This document shows, in pieces, positions 44,968 through 54,598 of a stretch of 64,000 bases of DNA. The notes under the pieces were generated by a model. That model was given only the letters and a program-made list of their open reading frames with translations, searched no databases and had not been told where the DNA came from. The position numbers were made by a program, and so were the translations under genes. Each line of letters starts with the position of its first letter. Position 1 is the stretch's first letter. This DNA is from CAWGET01 sp963821715 (lineage in GTDB: Bacteria; Bacteroidota; Ignavibacteria; Ignavibacteriales; Melioribacteraceae): the NCBI GenBank assembly GCA_963821715.1, contig CAWGET010000010.1, forward strand, positions 186,001-250,000, written 5' to 3'.

Positions 44968-47511
44968 TTAATTAAATTTTATCATATAAGATTCAGTTTG
45001 CTTATCGGCTTTATCCCGCATTAAAAGCTCAAAATTTATTCCGCGCTTCTTTGCATCGAACTCAATTTCCCTTCCCGCGTTAAAAATTTTCTCCGGCTGA
45101 AACGGAGAGATGATTTCCAATTCCAAATTTTTCCCTTTGTATGTTTTCAGTTGAAGCGATAGATTTTTGCCTGAAGAATCGTAATCGGCTGCAATTATTT
45201 GCGCGTTGATATTTTTTACATACGGTTTCGATGTTTCGCCGAGTTGAATTTTGATCTTTTTAAGATCGCTTATTCCATCCGGAATTACCGCTGAGGGAAT
45301 TTCCATTCCATCATATTTTATCGAACTTATATTTTCTCCTTCACCGGATATTTCAACCTTAACTTTCCGATTATTATAATTCATTTTAAAATCTGCGCTC
45401 TTAATTCCCGAAGGCAAATACGGATTAAGGGAAATATTCCATTCGTTTTCCCTTACTCCCAGTAAATTGTAGAGCGTATAAATATACCATGAACCCGCCC
45501 ATAAAAATTGCGGCTTGTCGATCTTTCCGTAAACATCAGGATTATTTTTGTCGCTTATCCTGTATTCATACATTGCTGGCTGACCATTTGGGCTTTTGAT
45601 GATTCCGTTTATTGTCATAATTTTATCAATAAAACGATACGCCTCATTCTGTTTTCCGTCGGCGATCAACCCAAGCGCATACCAGGAGTTTCCGTGATTC
45701 CAGATTCCGCCGTTCGCGTAATGGAAAGGCTCGCCCGCTTCGCCTTTCACAAACCCCATATATTCAGTAAGTTCGTTAAGATCCATTGGGAATAAAGTAT
45801 AAACTCCCAGATTTTTGTCTAACAAATATTGTTTAGCAGTCTGCATCAGCGCTTCGCTCTTCTCTTCATTTAAAAGATTAAAATGTGACGCGAGCATAGA
45901 TCCCATATAAATGTGTTTGTCCGGTGAGCCATCCTCAAAATAACTAATCAGATATTTTAAGCTGTCACTCCATAATTCTTCCACCAAATTTTCATTCAAA
46001 GATTCAGCAAGTTCGTCATAGTAAATTAAAGTCGAGTCGGGTTTGTTTAACGCAGAAGACGCGAAGACAAATTCGCGCAACGCACGGGCAGCAAGGATCG
46101 TCATATAAGCTCTGGGACCGTAATTTTGCCCGATGTCCCACCAATCAGGACGGAAGGAATACATTAGATTGTCATCCCCTTTATTTTTCAACGCGGTCTC
46201 TAAACTTTTTTCGATGTAGGGAAAGATCTCAGATAAAAATTCTTTGTCGCCGGAATGCCGGAAATATCTAACGCTTACAAGAATGAACCAAAAGTGATTC
46301 CAGTTTTCAGTTCCGGCGTATTCCGTTTTGAACGAAGAATCTTTCCAATAATAAGCATGAGGAATTATTTTTTCTTCATTCGCATGATCTACAATAAATT
46401 TTAGATCTTTCTTTACTCTCGGAAGGTCAAAATTTACTGCGGCAAGATCGGCGAGCAGAACATCGTGAGTGAAATAAAAATTGTATTCTGCCTGCGCCGG
46501 CATCGGCTGAATACTTCCGTCGATGTAATGCGCATTCGTCGCCATAACAGCCTGCGCCCAATTTGTAGTGAAGTCTAAATTTTCGTCACCGGTTACAATT
46601 ATCTTTTCCTCAACTGATTTCTCCAAAATATAATTTTTGTATTCTTCAATTTCGGTTTCATAATTTTTAAGAAGATAACCCGTTAATTCTTCGGCTTCGT
46701 CAATTTTCGATGAGCCGACAATTTGAACTACCTTAAATGATTCATCCGGAGCCAGCTTTTTTTGATAGACAAAAGCAGCGTCCGGCTTATCCGGAACGCT
46801 CTCTTTTATAATTTCATTCGGAAGCGGAGATTTTTCCTTCAGCCAATATTCGTCCGGCGTTAAATTGTCTTTCCCGTTAGAATATTTTGAAGTAAAACTT
46901 GATGGCTGTAGTCCGGCGTTTGCAATAAATATTTGCGCGTTAGTTGTTTGCGGATTTTCAAAATTTATTCTGATGACGTTGTTCGACGAATCAAATTTGG
47001 TGTATGCCGAATCAATCAAGTTGTAGCTATGCGAAGTTCTGAGTGTTGTTTTTAACCGCGTAAATAATTCAAATTCTTTTTCACCGCCGGAAATATTTTT
47101 TATCGAATAAGTAACAACCATCGCCGGTTTGTTTTTGCAGAATTCATATTTTACATCGAAATCAAATTCATCATATTGTTTATTAAACTCTGCCGAAAAA
47201 GGAGTCTGATCTACTTTGTAAACTTCCTCTCTAAGAATTTTCTTTTCTGAATTTCCCGCTTTAATGCCGAAAGTCATAATTCTGAAATTTTCCCGTTTCC
47301 AGTAATCTTCGCTGATATCGATGCTGTTCGCGACCGGATAATAAAAGCTGATCCTGTTTAGCGCCGGAAAACTGTTGTGAGTTTCAATCCCGACATATGG
47401 GCTTCCGACTTCAATCTGCCCGACTTTCTTTTCGCTTTTGATGTGCAGATCGTCTCCGCTTTGCGCGAAAACGGTTGGAGCGATAAATAATAATAAAAAT
47501 AAAAAACGCAT
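44968..47511 (-). CDS. Secreted (alpha/alpha)6-barrel glycoside hydrolase (GH94/GH133-like clan)
   Basis: An 847-residue protein with signal peptide (about 1-16, VFAQ). An N-terminal beta-sandwich (to about 300) is followed by a six-hairpin barrel: FTHDVLLADLAAVNFDLPRV, AGTENWNHFWFILVSVRYF, NGGIWNHGNSWYALGL and AGSWYIYTLYNLLGVREN. The end resembles the C-terminal module of GH94 and glucosidase families. The exact family and substrate are unclear. It starts 31 bp after the T9SS-sorted protein gene, so both are probably made together and act outside the cell. Confidence 0.75.
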   Translation of the reverse strand: MRFLFLLLFIAPTVFAQSGDDLHIKSEKKVGQIEVGSPYVGIETHNSFPALNRISFYYPVANSIDISEDYWKRENFRIMTFGIKAGNSEKKILREEVYKVDQTPFSAEFNKQYDEFDFDVKYEFCKNKPAMVVTYSIKNISGGEKEFELFTRLKTTLRTSHSYNLIDSAYTKFDSSNNVIRINFENPQTTNAQIFIANAGLQPSSFTSKYSNGKDNLTPDEYWLKEKSPLPNEIIKESVPDKPDAAFVYQKKLAPDESFKVVQIVGSSKIDEAEELTGYLLKNYETEIEEYKNYILEKSVEEKIIVTGDENLDFTTNWAQAVMATNAHYIDGSIQPMPAQAEYNFYFTHDVLLADLAAVNFDLPRVKKDLKFIVDHANEEKIIPHAYYWKDSSFKTEYAGTENWNHFWFILVSVRYFRHSGDKEFLSEIFPYIEKSLETALKNKGDDNLMYSFRPDWWDIGQNYGPRAYMTILAARALREFVFASSALNKPDSTLIYYDELAESLNENLVEELWSDSLKYLISYFEDGSPDKHIYMGSMLASHFNLLNEEKSEALMQTAKQYLLDKNLGVYTLFPMDLNELTEYMGFVKGEAGEPFHYANGGIWNHGNSWYALGLIADGKQNEAYRFIDKIMTINGIIKSPNGQPAMYEYRISDKNNPDVYGKIDKPQFLWAGSWYIYTLYNLLGVRENEWNISLNPYLPSGIKSADFKMNYNNRKVKVEISGEGENISSIKYDGMEIPSAVIPDGISDLKKIKIQLGETSKPYVKNINAQIIAADYDSSGKNLSLQLKTYKGKNLELEIISPFQPEKIFNAGREIEFDAKKRGINFELLMRDKADKQTESYMIKFN

Positions 47512-47542
47512 TATTTTTCCGGTTTAATTCGTTTAAATAAAA

Positions 47543-50500
47543 TTAATTCAACAGAACCATTTTTCTGCTCGATCTGAAATTGCCCGTCTGCATTCTAAGG
47601 AAATATATTCCCGAGCCGGCTTTAATACCGCTTCCGGTTCTGCCATCCCATTTAACGCTGTAAATTCCGGACGTCTTCTCTTCGTCCATCAATGTCTTTA
47701 CCTTCTGCCCGAGGAAATCGAATAATTCCAATTTTACGCTTGAGGTATTATTCAACTGAAATTTTATTATAGTTTCTGAATTGAAAGGATTCGGATAATT
47801 TTGAAAAAGGAAATTTTCAACAATAATTTCAGAATTTTTATCGGAATGGATTGAAGTTTCAATGTCGTAAAGATTTTTAATTTCATCAAGCGGAAGCGCG
47901 TAATCGTAAATTCTTATATCGTCAAGAATACCGTTAAAGTTATATTGATTTTCACTCGGCGTCGCTTGTCCGATTGTCAAGTCCATATTTGTAGCTTCCA
48001 GGTTGCCGGACCAAAATTTAAACGCGTCTAATTTTCCGTTGATATAAATTTCCATATCGGCGCCCGAATAAAGCGCTGTAACGTTATAGTTTTTGTTCGA
48101 TTCTAAAATTGTTTCGGAGTCCAAATCGGTAATACCGTTAGCGGTCTTAATCGTCCACCTTAGTCTATCGCCGGACACAGATACTTTCCAACGTCGCTCC
48201 CAATTTCCGTGGGATATCGGATATTGCTCTCTGTCGAAAAAAGAATTTATATTCATCCAAAAATTTATCGTAATCGCGCTCTGAAAATTTAGTCCGGCGC
48301 TGTTTGTAACTCTAACAAAATCATTATCTCCGTCGAAAAAATATGCGCTGCCGCTATTCCCGAAGCGGTCACTCAACAAAACGGCGCCAGAAACAATCCC
48401 GTTGTTATCGCCTGCAGCGTCGTCCGCGTTTCCGTTAAAAGGATAATAGCTTATTAAGTTACCTGTGGGAATTATTGAAAGGTCTCTCACTGCAAGCTCG
48501 ATGCTGTCGGTATCAATTCCTCCTCTTCCGTCCGACACTTCGCAAGTAACAAAATAATTTCCTTCGGCTGCGGGAGCTTCCCACTCGATTGATTTTCCTT
48601 CGCTCGAAATCATTCCGAAAGAGGAACTCCAAAAGTAAGTAAGGCTATCGCCGTCCAAGTCTTCCGCAATACAATTTATTTTTGAGGATGCACCGAGATC
48701 AATTTTCCTTGGGTCGGCTTCAATCTTTTGAATATTCGGTTCACTATTAATCTCCTCTTTCACTTCAATTATTAATTCAGCACTTGTCTTTGCTCCGCTC
48801 TCGTCTTCAACTTCTACATGAAATAAATATTCTCCTTCATTTTCTGGAGAAGCCCACTCCAGGACAGAATCGTTATTCTGCAATATTTCACCGTTAACAG
48901 TCCAGGTATATCGTAATGAATCGCCGTTTAGATCGAGGGCGGTGCAGTAAATGTTTATCGTCTCATTTTTCAGAATTACATTTTTCTTTGCCGCTAAACT
49001 TTTAATTCTCGGCGGATAATTCGAAACGGTTCGTCCGGAGCTGTAATCAATTACAACTCCGTTGGCTAATGTTTTGTCCAAATTATATTCGATGTTTGAG
49101 CCTGATGGAACTAAAACAATACTTATAGAACTTTTTGCCGGAACGGCAATTTCGCCTTCGCCGGATTTGTCTGATGCAATAAAAGAATTTGAAGTCATCT
49201 CATAGACATCCGATGCCTCCTGACCAAAATCGATTACTACATTTTTCGATTCTTCATAAGGATTATAGATGAGGAAACACGGATAATTTTCTTCGCTGAA
49301 AAAATCGGTTTTATTCAAATCTAATTTTAATATTCCCTTGATGTTGGTTGTGTCGATTATTCCACCGAAAATTCCGACGTGGGAAGAACCGTATAGCGCA
49401 AGGTTTGTCGCTCCCCATCCGCCCTCAATTGCGTCTCCCGTCGCATAAGGGCTTGCGGTAAATCTCGATTCCCGCAGAGCCTCGTGCCCGATGTAAGATC
49501 TCGGATCATATTGGTACGACCATTCCTCGCTGTCCTGTTTAAAGTCCGGCAGGTAATTCGTATAAAATAATCGAGAAGCGTTCGCCGCGTTCAGCATCCA
49601 CTTTCCTATTGCATCGGAGAATCTGTCGTCATATTTGACTAAAGGAACAAGCGCCGCGGCTTGCTCGAAAGTGTTCATCAAAAAAGCATAATCGTTGCTG
49701 CCGTTTACTTCGCCTATCAAACCGGATACATCGAGCCCGCCCCAATTCCCTACTATCGCTCCCCAATTCCGTAAAGGTCCTACGTCGAAACACCAGTTAA
49801 CTATTTTTTCTATATCATATTCGCTTCCCAGTTCTGCGTTCATTTTTGCAGCGATGTATGCGCCGTAGGAAAGCTGTAGTTCGTAAGAAGGATTTGAGTT
49901 CAATCCATTCAAAAATTCCATTGCCCATTCCGCGCCGATACGGTATTTCTCATCCCCGGTTTCCTTGAACGCATTGTAGAGCAGCCACGCGATCGCGCCT
50001 GCCGCTTCCGGCTCAACAACTCCCGTAGTATGAGGTTCCATTTTTGATAAATACCAACCGCGGTAATTCATAAACGGAACATTCCACGGAGTTGCGCTTC
50101 CGTTCATTTCTTCAACTGCCTTCAGCCACTGATCTGCGACGCTTCTCAATTGAAAATTAAAATCTTCGGTATTCGGGATACATATCATAAAGCTGGTAAA
50201 AGAAAACATTCGGCATTGTTGCGTACCACCAATCATCCCCGCTTTCCGCCGCCGGATGATTGAGATAAACATTTTCTTCCGGACGCTTATTGAAAAATTC
50301 GCGACTCATCTTCACCCAATTAATTCCGTTCTGATTGCTTTTGTCAATCCCGACAAGAGTTGCTCCGATTAGAGCGGGAATCACATTTATCGCCTCCCCT
50401 GAATTCGGGGCGGTAGTTCCGACAACCGTATGTAGTCCAAAACTTTGGTCATCTGGATAATTAATTGTTTGGTCCCGAAAAAAAATCAACGGAAGATATT

Positions 50501-50699
50501 GACCCTCCAGATCAGAGTTGAACACGAGTGAATCGTATCCCTTAGCCGCTGCCTCCCAATCACGCATTAAATATGGAGACGGGAAGTCCGGCATTTGAGA
50601 AATTCTGCTGATTTTAATTTGCTGAGCTGTTGAAAAAGAAGAAGTGATAACCAAAAACAGAAGAGCAGACTTTATACATTTATAAATTGATTTTTCCAT
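47543..50699 (-). CDS. T9SS-sorted secreted six-hairpin/LamG protein of the mannoside locus, frame broken
   Basis: The start is ATG 50699 with AAGGAG upstream; the TTG eight codons earlier is not used. About 1050 residues are reconstructed. Signal peptide about 1-26, then a helical toroid-like region interrupted near 50168. The first frame ends YDMYPEY and the next continues EDFNFQLRSVADQW after removal of one C from CC. Two Ig/PKD-like domains (DGDSLTYFWSSS) and a LamG-like domain (YYPFNGNADDAAGDNNGIV) follow. The C-terminal T9SS type A sorting domain has NYPNPFNSETIIKF and KMVLLN. It is a candidate extracellular or surface glycan hydrolase. Confidence 0.8.
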
Positions 50700-50862
50700 C
50701 TCCGCTCCTTGTTGTTTTTGCAATTAACGAGGCATTATTAACATCTTGACAAATACTAACGTTTAGTATTCATCCGGCAACCAGACTATTTCAAATTGAA
50801 CCATCCAAAAAAACTAGTGTCATTTTCGAAGGAACGGAGTGATTAAGAATTTTTACTTCTGG
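50700..50862. other. Upstream region of the T9SS-sorted gene, part of a 487-bp gene-free stretch
   Basis: This is the first part of the gap between the T9SS-sorted gene and the aldo/keto reductase gene. It carries the ribosome site at its edge and the palindrome at 50752-50770. The rest of the gap is the MITE-like element at 50871-51158 plus short flanks. No other gene or RNA is visible. Confidence 0.5.
50752..50770. promoter_or_regulatory. Candidate operator palindrome
   Basis: AATACTAA-CGT-TTAGTATT is a perfect 8-bp inverted repeat with a 3-base spacer. It lies 53-71 bp upstream of the T9SS-sorted gene start. The CG-centred form is compatible with a LacI-type or similar repressor site, though no such regulator lies nearby. 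Confidence 0.45.
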
Positions 50863-50870
50863 CTCCGATC

Positions 50871-51158
50871 CGATGCTGTCAACTTAGGACATATTAAAAA
50901 GTTTTTTTAGATTTTCAGCCCACAGATTTATCTATGGGATTTGAAATAGATAATAAAACTCATTAACCGTTTCAACGGTTTATTGAATGCGGAAATTTAA
51001 AAACCATTGAAATGGTTTGCGTTATTAAGGTTTTTATCTTCAATCTCCCATAGCTGAAGCTATGGGCTGTAAAACAAAAACCTATAGCATATTGGAATCG
51101 AATATTTAGAACTTATAACATAAAAGGCTTGCTTATATTCTTAAGTTGACAGCATTGC
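50871..51158. mobile_element. MITE-like element (288 bp) with inverted ends and 8-bp target duplication
   Basis: The left end CGATGCTGTCAACTTAGGAC and the right end (reverse complement) GCAATGCTGTCAACTTAAGA are terminal inverted repeats of about 20-25 bp with few mismatches. The flanks carry the identical octamer CTCCGATC at 50863-50870 and 51159-51166, a target-site duplication. No transposase is encoded. The interior holds stacked palindromes: AACCGTTTCAACGGTTT, AAACCATTGAAATGGTTT in the form near 51000, and CCCATAGCTGAAGCTATGGG. An 8-bp duplication is used by several IS families, so I do not name the parent. Confidence 0.75.
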
Positions 51159-51186
51159 CTCCGATCTCTGACTTCCAACCTCTTTC

Positions 51187-52152
51187 TCACCACGCATAAT
51201 ATTGTGGCGATATTCCGGCAGGCGGGAAAATCTCATCCAGCTTTTTCAATTCCTCGTCGCCCAATTTTATTTCCAACACACGCAGCGATGACTTAAGTTG
51301 TCCGATTGTTCTCGGTCCGGTAATCGGGCATGTAACAGACCGCTGATGGTTTAACCAAGCCAGAGCAACATTGGCGGGTTCTTCGCCTAGTTCGTCACAG
51401 AACTCTTCCCACTGTTTTATTTGCTCTTCATGTTTTTGAAGTTTGTCGGTTATTTCGTCTGTCTTTCTCCTATTCTTGTCTGTGTCTTTCAATACTCCCG
51501 CCAATAAACCGCCCTCCAGCGGACTCCAGGGAATTATACCGACTCCGTAATACTCGCAAGCAGGAATCATCTCGCGCTCGATCTTCCTGTTGAATAAATT
51601 GTATTTGCTTTGCTCACTAACCAATCCTACCAGGCCTCTTTTCTGAGCCTGTTCGCAGGTGGCCGCAACATCCCATCCGGCAAAATTGCTGCTGCCGACG
51701 TAAATGATTTTCCCCTCGCGGATTAACTGTTCCATCGCCTGCCATATTTCATCCCACGGCGTTTCCCTATCAACGTGATGCATTTGATAAAGATCAATAT
51801 GGTCGGTTTTTAATCTGCGCAAACTTTCTTCGCACGCTCTTTTTATGTGATACGCCGACAGTCTTTTTTCGTTTTCTCCATCTCCCATAGCGCCGTAAAC
51901 TTTTGACGCAAGAACAATCCTGTCACGTCTCCCCCCTTGACTCATCCATTTTCCTATTATCTTCTCGGTTATTCCTTCGCCTTTTTTGCCTCCGTAAACA
52001 TTGGCCGTATCGAAAAAGTTGATGCCGGAGTCCAGCGCTGTATCCATAATTTTGAAGCTTTCTTCTTCGGAAGTTATCGCGCCAAAGTTCATAGTGCCGA
52101 GACAAAGTCGACTGACTTTCAATCCCGATCTTCCTAAATTTTTAAATAACAT
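51187..52152 (-). CDS. Aldo/keto reductase
   Basis: Start at ATG 52152 with GAGGGTG upstream; the GTG two codons earlier is less likely. The 321-residue TIM-barrel protein has the NADPH oxidoreductase signatures: SGLKVSRLCLGTMNFG, the catalytic Asp/Tyr in NFFDTANVYGG, Lys in LASKVYG, His in YQMHHVD, and IIPWSPLEGGLLAG. Members reduce carbonyls of sugars and aldehydes. It closes the mannoside operon, 10 bp after the GH2 gene, so a sugar-related substrate is inferred. Confidence 0.92.
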   Translation of the reverse strand: MLFKNLGRSGLKVSRLCLGTMNFGAITSEEESFKIMDTALDSGINFFDTANVYGGKKGEGITEKIIGKWMSQGGRRDRIVLASKVYGAMGDGENEKRLSAYHIKRACEESLRRLKTDHIDLYQMHHVDRETPWDEIWQAMEQLIREGKIIYVGSSNFAGWDVAATCEQAQKRGLVGLVSEQSKYNLFNRKIEREMIPACEYYGVGIIPWSPLEGGLLAGVLKDTDKNRRKTDEITDKLQKHEEQIKQWEEFCDELGEEPANVALAWLNHQRSVTCPITGPRTIGQLKSSLRVLEIKLGDEELKKLDEIFPPAGISPQYYAW

Positions 52153-52162
52153 TTTCACCCTC

Positions 52163-54598
52163 TTATTTGCTTAAAAAATCATTTAAAGATGTGACTTTTA
52201 TTTCATCGGTTTTTATCTCCTCAGAATTACCGGCAATTGTTACAACCATTTTTTCTCCGGGGAGAATGATAAATCCTCTTTTGTTAAAAGAATAATCTGG
52301 ATGAAATAAATCCGCGAAAAACAGAGGCGTTTCCGAAGTAAGAGAAATTTGATTTTCGTTTTCTTTCTCGATTTTTATATCCGCCCTTTTAAGGTTTAGA
52401 TACTTCCATCTCTTTGTTATAAAATAATTTTGAGAGATTATTTTTTTGTCTTCGCCAACCAGAGTTGCAATAACAATAGCTCCTTCCCGGGGTAAATCAT
52501 GTTCAGGAAGAGTAAATATTCTAGAATTAAGTTTATCTTTTACTTTTATTTTCTTGGAAGATTCGCTCACGACCAGTCCGGTAGTGCCGTCTAGAATATT
52601 TATTCGAAATTCCGCGTTAAATTTTTTCTGATTCTGATTAAGCAGATAAAACTCCATTTTGTAGTTTTCGTTCTTTTGATATATCAAAAATTCTCCGAAA
52701 CTTTCTTTTACGAAGTAATAGGAAAGTTTTTGCTCAAGTTCATAATCAATAAGCGACCAGCTTGTAACGGGATACGAATCGTTCAACTGCCAAATAATGC
52801 TTCCCATCGTTAAGCCGTTTGTTCTCCAGTGCTCCAGGCATGTCTTTAACGCAAAGCCTTGATTTAATTGAGCCAGATACAAATATTCATCCCACTCAGT
52901 CGAGATTGGCAAATGACCGCTTAGGAAGCGGAATATTCTATCCGGTCCCTCTTCCTGCTTATTGTGAAATTCGAAAATCTCGTCATTGTATTTCCTGTTT
53001 TTTTCGGGAAGATATTTTTCGAAAGTTTTTTTGTTAGCCGGACCCTGAAAACCAAATTCCGTTACGAACAGACTCTTGTCCTCAATAACTTCATCGTAAT
53101 CTTTCCAGACGCTCCAGACATCCCATTGGTGACGATTGCCGCTTTCTTCGGAATTCGGATCTTCGTCGTAGCCGAAAGGAGACGACTGCCAATAAGGACG
53201 CGTATTATCCAACTCATCCAAAATTTTTGGAATGACCGACTCATAAATTTTTAGTCCGGGTAATTTTTTATACGATTCCTTCTGCCATCTATACCAAATC
53301 CATTCGTTCTCATTGTTGCCGCACCAAATAACAATAGAAGGATGATATTGGAGTCGCTTAACATTTTGGGTAATTTCTTTTTTTACATTTTGAATAAACG
53401 ATTTATGTTCCGGATAAGCCGCGCAGGCAAACATCATATCTTGCCAAACCATCAAGCCGAGTCGGTCGCATTCTTCATAGAATTCATCGCTCTCATAAAT
53501 CCCTCCGCCCCAAACCCGGATCATATTCATATTTGCATCCTTCGCTAAGCGAAGTTCCTTCAAATAATTTTTCCGGGTAATCCTCGGAAGAAATGAATCC
53601 GCTGGAATCCAGTTTGCGCCTTTGCAGAAAACATCCTTCCCGTTTATCAAAAACTTAAATGCATTCTCCCCTTTATCTTTCTCGATTAACTCAACAGTTC
53701 TTATTCCAACTTTTTTGTTTTTTTCATCAAGAATAGATCCGTCCTTATTAGATAGCGTCAGCTTCAAATCATAAAGATACTGCTCGCCTTCGCCCGCCGA
53801 AAACCAAAGTTTAGGATTTTTAATGGTAAAATTAAATCTTTCAGAATTCCCGATTCCCTTTATTTCTTTAGTTAATGTCTGACCGGCGCCTACAATTTCA
53901 CAAGTTAAATTATACTTTCCTCTTTTCTTTTTATCGATGTCGATCAATATTTCTAATTTTGCTTTATTGCTATTTGCAGAAATTGTTTCAAATGAGAAAG
54001 ATGATATCCGGGTTCCGTTTATTTTTTCCAAATAAATGTTTTTCCAAATTCCCGACGTGGGAAATATGGGACCCCAATCCCAGCCATAAGAATATTGCGC
54101 TTTTCGAATGTAAATTCTTTCCGGATTTCTTTCAACCGGGAGCTCTCCGTATTCATCCTGCAATTCTTCAACATATTTTACGGGAGAAAAGAATATTATT
54201 TTTAGATGATTCTCTCCTTCCAGCAATTTTTTCGTTACATCGAACCGGTATTCTAAAAACATATTTTCTGTTTCGGCTAACTTTTTTTCATTGAGGAATA
54301 TTTCTGCAATCGTGTCCAAGCCTTCAAATACCAGATCGATATTTTCATTATCTGATTTCCTATACACAAAGTTGGTTTCATAGACCCAGTCGCACTCCGA
54401 AATCCACCGAAGTCTTTTTTCATTATCCGAGAAATAAGGATCTTCAATAAGTTTATTGTTTAACAAGTCGGTATGAACCGTTCCGGGAACTAGGGCCGGA
54501 TAAGATTTCCCGACTTGAATTTTCTTTGCGGATTTATTTTTTGACGCAATTGAAAACTTCCATCCTTCATTTAAAAATAATTTTTTGTTCATCATCAT
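52163..54598 (-). CDS. GH2 beta-mannosidase
   Basis: An 811-residue cytosolic glycosidase (no signal peptide). The GH2 layout is complete: N-terminal sugar-binding domain with YGWDWGPIFPTSGIW, Ig-like linker, then TIM barrel. The acid/base Glu lies in IVIWCGNNENEW (about residue 428) and the nucleophile Glu in FVTEFGFQGP (about 513). This WDWGP-containing branch corresponds to beta-mannosidases. It would release mannose from the non-reducing end of beta-mannosides taken up by the adjacent ABC transporter. Its ATG overlaps the upstream stop (ATGA). Confidence 0.9.
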   Translation of the reverse strand: MMMNKKLFLNEGWKFSIASKNKSAKKIQVGKSYPALVPGTVHTDLLNNKLIEDPYFSDNEKRLRWISECDWVYETNFVYRKSDNENIDLVFEGLDTIAEIFLNEKKLAETENMFLEYRFDVTKKLLEGENHLKIIFFSPVKYVEELQDEYGELPVERNPERIYIRKAQYSYGWDWGPIFPTSGIWKNIYLEKINGTRISSFSFETISANSNKAKLEILIDIDKKKRGKYNLTCEIVGAGQTLTKEIKGIGNSERFNFTIKNPKLWFSAGEGEQYLYDLKLTLSNKDGSILDEKNKKVGIRTVELIEKDKGENAFKFLINGKDVFCKGANWIPADSFLPRITRKNYLKELRLAKDANMNMIRVWGGGIYESDEFYEECDRLGLMVWQDMMFACAAYPEHKSFIQNVKKEITQNVKRLQYHPSIVIWCGNNENEWIWYRWQKESYKKLPGLKIYESVIPKILDELDNTRPYWQSSPFGYDEDPNSEESGNRHQWDVWSVWKDYDEVIEDKSLFVTEFGFQGPANKKTFEKYLPEKNRKYNDEIFEFHNKQEEGPDRIFRFLSGHLPISTEWDEYLYLAQLNQGFALKTCLEHWRTNGLTMGSIIWQLNDSYPVTSWSLIDYELEQKLSYYFVKESFGEFLIYQKNENYKMEFYLLNQNQKKFNAEFRINILDGTTGLVVSESSKKIKVKDKLNSRIFTLPEHDLPREGAIVIATLVGEDKKIISQNYFITKRWKYLNLKRADIKIEKENENQISLTSETPLFFADLFHPDYSFNKRGFIILPGEKMVVTIAGNSEEIKTDEIKVTSLNDFLSK

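Noticed and set aside
50930..51080. Repeated palindromic blocks that might be read as a short CRISPR-like array
   Set aside because: The blocks differ from each other, are inverted rather than direct, and sit inside the MITE-like element with a target duplication; there are no spacers or cas genes.
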